From WLMZ01 sp037139095 (lineage in GTDB: Bacteria; Actinomycetota; Acidimicrobiia; Acidimicrobiales; Ilumatobacteraceae), in contig JBAXHD010000003.1 of assembly GCA_037139095.1 (NCBI GenBank), positions 50,104-114,103 of the forward strand: a stretch of 64,000 bases of DNA, in the 5' to 3' direction. A program made the position numbers and the translations under genes. Positions 59,093 to 64,000 of the stretch are shown here, piece by piece. Position 1 is the first letter of the stretch; every line of letters begins with the position of its first letter. The notes under the pieces are model-generated. The model saw only the letters and a program-made list of their open reading frames with translations. It had not been told where the DNA came from and did no database searches.

Positions 59093-59098
59093 ACCTTA
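59093..59098 (-). promoter_or_regulatory. -10 hexamer TAAGGT of a probable leaderless promoter
   Basis: On the minus strand TAAGGT is 7 bases before ATG 59085 with no ribosome site. Confidence 0.5.
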
Positions 59099-59192
59099 GA
59101 GTTGCGCGGCCAGTCATCGACGTGAGTTTCGTCAAAAACGATTCGCCCACGCAACGAGGTTGCTCGGCCAGATCGGCTACCGAGCGAGTCGA

Positions 59193-60326
59193 CTAGTCAA
59201 GCGGGGGAGGTGGGGCCCACAAGTGATCGGGTTCGGTCTCAACCTCGCCGCTTGAGGGTTCGACCTGCACCGAACCTGGGCCTGAATTTTCGCTGGCAAT
59301 GAGCGCCATAAACGCTTCGGCTGCTTCGGCCGCAGCCAATTCGATTGCTGCGGAATGGTCGGCTTCGCGTGCGGCCAACTGTGAAGTGGTGGCTTCGGCC
59401 GCAGCAGCGGAGCGTGCGTACTCCTGGGCGATTCGCTCTTGAGCCTCGACCGCTTCGGCTTCGGCATCAAGGAACATCTGGCGGCGCTTGCGCACTCGAG
59501 CCATCCAGATCAAGTCGATGATGAGCACAATGACGATCAGTCCAACGAGCAGGTAGCCCGGGAAGGTTGAGGTCTGCTCGGTAATCTCGCCGCCCGCTGC
59601 TGGCGAGGTGACTCGGGCCAACATGTTGTACGTGCCATACGCGAACGAGTCGACGGCGAACTTTGCCGCAACACTGGTGCTCTCGCCTGGGTCAATTGGA
59701 TCGAAGCTAATTGAGGCGGCGAAGCCAGTTGGGGGAGAGTCTTTGCCCACCGTGATATCGACCACTCCAGCGCCACTGGTGCGGGCTCCGGTGTTGGTGA
59801 TGGTGATGGTCATAATGCGCGTTGGTGAGATTCCCAATGCGTCTCGCCACCAGTCGCCGCGAACGAAGCTTGAGGTGATGCTGAGCGTCGTCAGGCCTGC
59901 GTTGGGGTCGGCTGTTGGGGTGCCGGCTTGTATCGGGTGATCTTTGATGGTGATCGGAATCAGTACAACGTTGGCAGCGAAGTTTGAGGCCACCATCACG
60001 GCGCATGGGCACGGTGCTGGGGGAGCGCCCACAACGATGCGCCCTCCAAAGCTGCCGTTTGCTCCGATTCCGAAGCTGCGGGTGCCGGGGCCATCGCAAT
60101 CGGCGGTGCCGTTCACGGCCAAGTTGCCGCACACTTGCACAGAAACCTTTCCCTTTGGCCAACCAGCGCCTCGAACAACCATCTTCTGGCCGATCGACCA
60201 GTCAGCGCGAGTCAGTTCTGCCGTGGGAGTTTGAACTGGTGGTGGAATCGTTGCGTGCGCCGGACTGAGCCCGGAAATGCAGGCGACCGCCGCCGTAATC
60301 GTCAGGAGGCGGACGAGGTGTTTCAC
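59193..60326 (-). CDS. Exported membrane-anchored surface protein with cytoplasmic helical tail
   Basis: 377 residues. A signal peptide (residues 1-25, ending SPAHA), an outer region of about 230 residues with beta-strand character (SIGQKMVVRGAGWPKGKVSVQVCGN; four Cys in a cluster around CGN...CDG...CPC), then one transmembrane helix (about 255-275, YLLVGLIVIVLIIDLIWMA) and a tail of about 100 residues rich in Ala and Glu (DAEAEAVEAQERIAQEYARSAAAAEATTSQLAAREA), a likely coiled coil. Last gene of the surface locus; its start overlaps the DUF916 gene stop by 4 bases. Function unknown. Confidence 0.65.
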   Translation of the reverse strand: MKHLVRLLTITAAVACISGLSPAHATIPPPVQTPTAELTRADWSIGQKMVVRGAGWPKGKVSVQVCGNLAVNGTADCDGPGTRSFGIGANGSFGGRIVVGAPPAPCPCAVMVASNFAANVVLIPITIKDHPIQAGTPTADPNAGLTTLSITSSFVRGDWWRDALGISPTRIMTITITNTGARTSGAGVVDITVGKDSPPTGFAASISFDPIDPGESTSVAAKFAVDSFAYGTYNMLARVTSPAAGGEITEQTSTFPGYLLVGLIVIVLIIDLIWMARVRKRRQMFLDAEAEAVEAQERIAQEYARSAAAAEATTSQLAAREADHSAAIELAAAEAAEAFMALIASENSGPGSVQVEPSSGEVETEPDHLWAPPPPLD

Positions 60327-61420
60327 GGCTGGCCCGCAGATACTTCGGTTCTACCGCTTGTTGGCACTCCCGACTTCAGCGCAGCGAGTTCGGCTGCATC
60401 GCGTAGTTCGCGGCGCCGACGAATTCGCCAACGAAGCGCGAAGATGGCCGCAATCACCAGCAGTGGCACCACGAACGTGCGCCACGACACGCTCCAGAAG
60501 TTGGATGATCGAGTGGCGCTAGTCGATGTGCCTGTTGTGACCTGCACAGTGACTGACCCCTTGATATAGGGGTCGTTGCCCCAAGATCGAGAGAGTTTCA
60601 AATGTGAGCCCGGAAGCACGTTGCCAACCTGAATAGCTGGCTCTTGGTGGATGACTTGATTGAAGATATTGCGCTCAACAATGTTGATCACAGTGTTAAT
60701 TCGCTGGTTGCCAATGTTCACCAACTCGAAGGAGACCTTTGTCGAGCCATCAATGATTCCAGGGATCAATTTCGGCTCAGAGGTGATCTTGAGGCTGCCT
60801 ACTCGCACAATCGGAATCAGCGGTCCGCTGACTCGCAACTCAACCAACGATGCAGCCGCTTGAAGAACCTGAACGGTGTTTTGCCCAGTGACTGCATCCG
60901 GATTCACCGCTTTGGGGGCGACAGCAATACCAAACGCGTAGTCGCCTGGGGGAGCGTTTGGCGGCACCGTGATGACGAACGGAACGGTCACGGCAGTGAG
61001 CGCTTTGATCTCAAAGGTATTGCTTGGCAACTTGGTGGTAAACGCAAGCCACTCGACCGGGCCCGTTTTTGCTTGCTCGTTCGCCTTTACGCCGAGCAGG
61101 CCACCAGAAGTGGTAAACGCGTTGGCTACATAGAGCACAACGGTCTTGTCTTCTTTGCCGAGATTTTGCACAACAACCGAGTCGGACTGCTTGGCGCCCG
61201 GGTCGAGTTTGTACGAGAAGGTTGAGCGGTTGGTCACGCCGCCGCCGGGATTTGACGAGACCGGCGCGATCGAGAGGCCACCGCCTGAGTCGACTGCTGC
61301 GGCCGGAGATGCCGAACCCAGCGTGAGCGCTGCGGCGCACAGTGCTATGCCTGTGACGCCCAATGAGACCCCGCGGCTGAAGGTTGCGAACCGGGTCTGG
61401 TTTCTGCGATTGAAGAACAT
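60323..61420 (-). CDS. DUF916 / WxL-interacting-protein-like membrane protein
   Basis: 365 residues. Signal peptide ending ASPAAA (about residue 42); GGGLSIAPVSSNPGG then a beta-sandwich with FSYKLDPGAKQSDSVVVQNLGKEDKTVVLYVANAFTTSGGLLGV and VTVPFVITVPPNAPPGDYAFGIAVAPK, the pattern of the WxL-interacting protein peptidoglycan-binding domain; a second sandwich (TKVSFELVNIGNQRINTVINIVERN); a C-terminal transmembrane helix (about 318-335) and a basic tail. Family members hold WxL surface proteins to the cell wall. Upstream gene is a large exported protein that may be the partner. Confidence 0.72.
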   Translation of the reverse strand: MFFNRRNQTRFATFSRGVSLGVTGIALCAAALTLGSASPAAAVDSGGGLSIAPVSSNPGGGVTNRSTFSYKLDPGAKQSDSVVVQNLGKEDKTVVLYVANAFTTSGGLLGVKANEQAKTGPVEWLAFTTKLPSNTFEIKALTAVTVPFVITVPPNAPPGDYAFGIAVAPKAVNPDAVTGQNTVQVLQAAASLVELRVSGPLIPIVRVGSLKITSEPKLIPGIIDGSTKVSFELVNIGNQRINTVINIVERNIFNQVIHQEPAIQVGNVLPGSHLKLSRSWGNDPYIKGSVTVQVTTGTSTSATRSSNFWSVSWRTFVVPLLVIAAIFALRWRIRRRRELRDAAELAALKSGVPTSGRTEVSAGQP

Positions 61421-61514
61421 ACGTGTGTCACGACCTTAGGTAGTCACGTCGTTCGAGGGTGCCGCCCCCGACCAATGTGGTAATCGTCAACGATGAGGTG
61501 TTGTTGTGTTGAAA

Positions 61515-63773
61515 TCAGTTGCCGGTGATGGTGAGGACCAGCGTGCCAGTGTAATCATCGCTTGCGGTGATTGGCCGTGCAGCGATCTGTAGGGAAGCGT
61601 CGAGTTGGAAGAGACCAGATGCCACCCCTGAGGCATCTGGCGCTAAAGAGCAGAATACCTGTGTACCGGTTGCCAGTGGGGACGCGCCAGGAATATCGAG
61701 CTGAGGATTTGCGCTTGTGCCGGCGGAAATAATGCCGATTGGCGTGGTGCCCTCTCCGGCGAATGCGTATGGGCTACACGAAATACTGCCCGCTGCCACG
61801 AATACGTCGCGAGCGGGGATCGTGTTCGATGGCTGCGTCACGCCGCGAAGATCTGCGACCGTGCCGGTGATCACGAATCCCGTGTTCACCCCACGCAAAT
61901 CGCCGATGACGACTTGGCTCATCGGCCCCGGAGCGCTGAGCGGGTACCACGTTGATCGGTCCTGAATATCGACGGTGCCCAGATTGACAGCAGGAATGTC
62001 GGCTACGGCGTCGCCTGCGAACAACTGCACGTTGCCCGGCGCTACCGGCGTCGTGACAATCGTGGCCGAGTTGCATGAATTGGTCGCGGCGCAGAATGCG
62101 GTGGCTGCAGCGACATCAAACGCAATGGGTCCAGAGGAGTATGTAGATGCACCCAGCGCAGCGTCGACGATGGTGACAACCACGTCGATCACCGGGTAAT
62201 CGAGTGCCCCTGCTGCGAATATGAAACGGAGGTCGCCGACACCGTCCGTTGTGGTGGTGAGCGCGGCCCCAACATCGAGTCCGTTTGAGTCGCGACGTTG
62301 GATGGACACGTTTGCTCGGGGTTCGTAACCGGAACCGAAGATCGTGCCGATAGTTCCCGGCGCTCCCGAACCTGGTCCGAACGTGGGCGTGCCTGGGGCG
62401 TCGAGGATTCGTAATGGTGAGTAATGAACGTGGGTGAGTGAGCAAATGCCTGTGGACACCGTTGCGTAGTCGGCCGGACAGATTGAGTCAGTAGCTACGT
62501 AATGAACTGTCGTGGTTTCGATGAACTTGTCACCCGGCGAAATGGCTGCCCCCGAAACGAGAATTGTGCCGCTGAGGTTGCCGAGCGTGTCGACGAAGAC
62601 GGGTGCGTTTGGATCGGCATCGGTGATGGCGTCGACGCAGCTTGTGGCGCTAGCCGTTGAGCACAGCCTTTCGGAAACCGCAGTGAAGTTGTCTCCTGCG
62701 GTTGGCGTCGCAGCTCCGCCTTGAACAGCGCTGATCAGCGCTGGGCTGGCGGCATTGGGAATGAAGTTCGAGCCGCCAAGAGCCACTGGGTACGGTGCCG
62801 TCGGTGTCGACAAACGCGCTGCGGGGCACTCGCTGGGTGGCAGCACGGTGCTTGAGGGGTCGCATACGCCGCTCGCTGTAGATGGGTTGTAGAGGCCAAT
62901 ACGGCCCAACACCGAGACCGCAGAAGTGTTCACGGCAGGAATGCTCAACGACACCGATAGATCGGCCGACTCGATGATGATGACGCACGGAATGATGTTT
63001 CCCGTAGCAACGCAGCGGGTTCCTTGCTTGGCGGGAATGGCGGGTGAACCGGCGACAAAGGTGTCGGGAATAGCGTCGACAGCTGCCACCGCAGGAGTTC
63101 CTGGAACCGCTGGTGAGATTGAACAGGCTGGGATGAAGCGAGAGAACAGCGTGGCCGGAACGTTTGTTGCGGGTACGCAAGGGATGTCGGGCACCCCAAC
63201 AACGGCTGCTACGGCGGCGACGCCATGAACACCGGTATCTGGGCGGGCGGCCACGGCTGGTTGGTAACCCTGCAGGTTGAGGTCGAGCGTGGCGGAGATG
63301 ATCGGAGCCGCCGATGCGCCGCCAGAGACTGATGTTGCCGGCACGAGCGCGCTGCAATGGGTGGTAATGCCTTCGAGGCTGCTGATGTCGCTATAGGTCA
63401 GGGCGAGATCGGTGGCTGGGTTGCCCGTGTCTGAGTAGTTGCCGCAGAAAGCAGCGAGGTACCCAGCATCGCCTGGGACAACGTCGGTGTTCGCCGGAGT
63501 GCCATCGGCCTTGGTGACGCCTTCAAAGCTCACCGTTACCGAGTCGCCTGCATGCGCTGGGTAACCAATCTGGCCATTGGGAATGTCTTGGCTGGTGTGA
63601 TTGTCGAACGTGACGGCGGTGGTGTGACCGTTGTTTTGACGCACCACCGAGATCGGCAACGGAATCGGAACAGCAGAAACTTGGGTGGCCGAACTCATCA
63701 TGAGAGAGGCGGCGAAGATGCATGCGGCAGCAGCAATTCTCGTCTTCACTAGGTTGTGGCGTGCTTGGCGCAC
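61515..63773 (-). CDS. Large exported surface protein with IPT-like segment
   Basis: 752 residues from GTG 63773 (GGGGGA upstream); a GTG at 63749 is an alternative. Signal peptide to about residue 34 (SATQVSA). The body is rich in Ala, Val, Thr, Pro and Gly, with PAVAA/AVPGTPAV low-complexity stretches (residues 180-260), several cysteine pairs, and GTPTFGPGSGAPGTIGTIFGSGYEPRANVSIQRRD near residue 475, like an IPT/TIG fold. It ends ASDDYTGTLVLTITGN, a tail reminiscent of WxL and related secreted domains but without the Trp. No membrane anchor, so it is likely held by its neighbour. Function unknown. Confidence 0.65.
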   Translation of the reverse strand: MRQARHNLVKTRIAAAACIFAASLMMSSATQVSAVPIPLPISVVRQNNGHTTAVTFDNHTSQDIPNGQIGYPAHAGDSVTVSFEGVTKADGTPANTDVVPGDAGYLAAFCGNYSDTGNPATDLALTYSDISSLEGITTHCSALVPATSVSGGASAAPIISATLDLNLQGYQPAVAARPDTGVHGVAAVAAVVGVPDIPCVPATNVPATLFSRFIPACSISPAVPGTPAVAAVDAIPDTFVAGSPAIPAKQGTRCVATGNIIPCVIIIESADLSVSLSIPAVNTSAVSVLGRIGLYNPSTASGVCDPSSTVLPPSECPAARLSTPTAPYPVALGGSNFIPNAASPALISAVQGGAATPTAGDNFTAVSERLCSTASATSCVDAITDADPNAPVFVDTLGNLSGTILVSGAAISPGDKFIETTTVHYVATDSICPADYATVSTGICSLTHVHYSPLRILDAPGTPTFGPGSGAPGTIGTIFGSGYEPRANVSIQRRDSNGLDVGAALTTTTDGVGDLRFIFAAGALDYPVIDVVVTIVDAALGASTYSSGPIAFDVAAATAFCAATNSCNSATIVTTPVAPGNVQLFAGDAVADIPAVNLGTVDIQDRSTWYPLSAPGPMSQVVIGDLRGVNTGFVITGTVADLRGVTQPSNTIPARDVFVAAGSISCSPYAFAGEGTTPIGIISAGTSANPQLDIPGASPLATGTQVFCSLAPDASGVASGLFQLDASLQIAARPITASDDYTGTLVLTITGN

Positions 63774-63942
63774 TTGTATCCCCCACCTTGAGTACGTGTG
63801 CTGTGCCGTCGAGCGACGAGGTACAGAACGAGTGCAAGAAGCCGCTCGTATGTGCCTATAAACAGTATCAATGGGGCAACTTCGGCGCCATCGTCCGTCG
63901 TGATCTTGACGATTTCTTGCCTGAGTTGCTCATTGAGTAACG

Positions 63943-63972
63943 ATGGGCCGGAGGCTGTTGCCCCCGGCCCAT
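63943..63972. terminator. Hairpin terminator near the right edge
   Basis: ATGGGCCGG (63943-63951) and CCGGCCCAT (63964-63972) form a 9-bp stem. No T-run follows on either strand, so strength is uncertain. On the minus strand it begins 12 bases after a TAA (63985-63987) that could end a gene lying mostly outside the window. Confidence 0.5.
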
Positions 63973-64000
63973 TCGCGTTATTCGTTAGCTCTCGACGAGT

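Noticed and set aside
63722..63940. Rightward 72-codon frame ending next to the hairpin at 63943
   Set aside because: It overlaps the signal-peptide region of the large surface gene on the other strand, has no ribosome site or TANNNT hexamer before its ATG, and is not a recognised family. It may be real from an internal start, but support is too weak.

Overview
This window is from a high-GC chromosome of an actinobacterium (Actinomycetota). The evidence is: a BldD-type regulator that keeps the cyclic-di-GMP signature; class II DAHP synthase; two LLM-type enzymes predicted to use coenzyme F420; a wax-ester/diacylglycerol acyltransferase; and the actinobacterial gene order nadD - lytR-like - rsfS ... 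leuS ... comEA - comEC - holA - rpsT - lepA ... hrcA - dnaJ - rsmE ... hemW. Many genes lack a Shine-Dalgarno and have a TANNNT hexamer 6-8 bases before the start codon, which points to abundant leaderless mRNAs. I infer class Acidimicrobiia (Ilumatobacter-like); this is a judgement from gene content, not a computed placement.

Layout. 1-3.7 kb: tail of a thiolase, a lysozyme-like exported protein, then a leftward operon sigma factor - DAHP synthase - serine hydrolase. 4-7 kb: nadD, a degenerate LytR/CpsA/Psr-like protein, rsfS, a small membrane monooxygenase-like protein and tRNA-Ala(GGC). 7-9.5 kb: methyltransferase and Baeyer-Villiger monooxygenase. 9.8-14.3 kb: a tightly coupled four-gene operon (two Gfo/Idh/MocA dehydrogenases, an alpha/beta hydrolase, and a peptidase S51-like domain joined to a cysteinyl-tRNA-synthetase-type C-terminal module). 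14.4-17.1 kb: zinc/manganese ABC importer. 17.3-25.3 kb: lipoproteins (phosphodiester glycosidase, fasciclin), an LLM oxidoreductase, a TehA-like channel, an acetyltransferase, an LPATG surface protein and small unknowns. 25.4-30.6 kb: acyltransferase, three universal stress proteins, a beta-CASP nuclease and a 2OG-Fe(II) oxygenase, a set reminiscent of mycobacterial dormancy genes. 30.8-44.1 kb: SDR, MATE exporter, leuS, DsbB/TlpA pair, fatty-acyl-AMP ligase, acetylpolyamine amidohydrolase-like enzyme, second LLM enzyme, PAC2 protein, phosphotransferase-like protein, thioredoxin/TPR protein and a mini zinc-protease-like protein. 44.2-57.3 kb: comEA, comEC, holA, rpsT, lepA, an MFS exporter, photolyase, hrcA, dnaJ, rsmE, bldD-like gene and hemW. 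57.3-63.8 kb: GDT1-type transporter, tRNA-Val(GAC), alpha/beta hydrolase and a three-gene surface-protein locus containing a DUF916-type (WxL-interacting) protein.

Most of the window is ordinary core metabolism and information processing. The parts that best repay attention are the 9.8-14.3 kb operon with its unusual fusion protein, the WxL-like surface locus at 59.2-63.8 kb, the palindrome-overlapped promoter of the bldD homologue, the iron-box-like palindrome before the fasciclin lipoprotein, and the recurrent leaderless start signature. I saw no CRISPR array, insertion sequence, prophage or rRNA gene.
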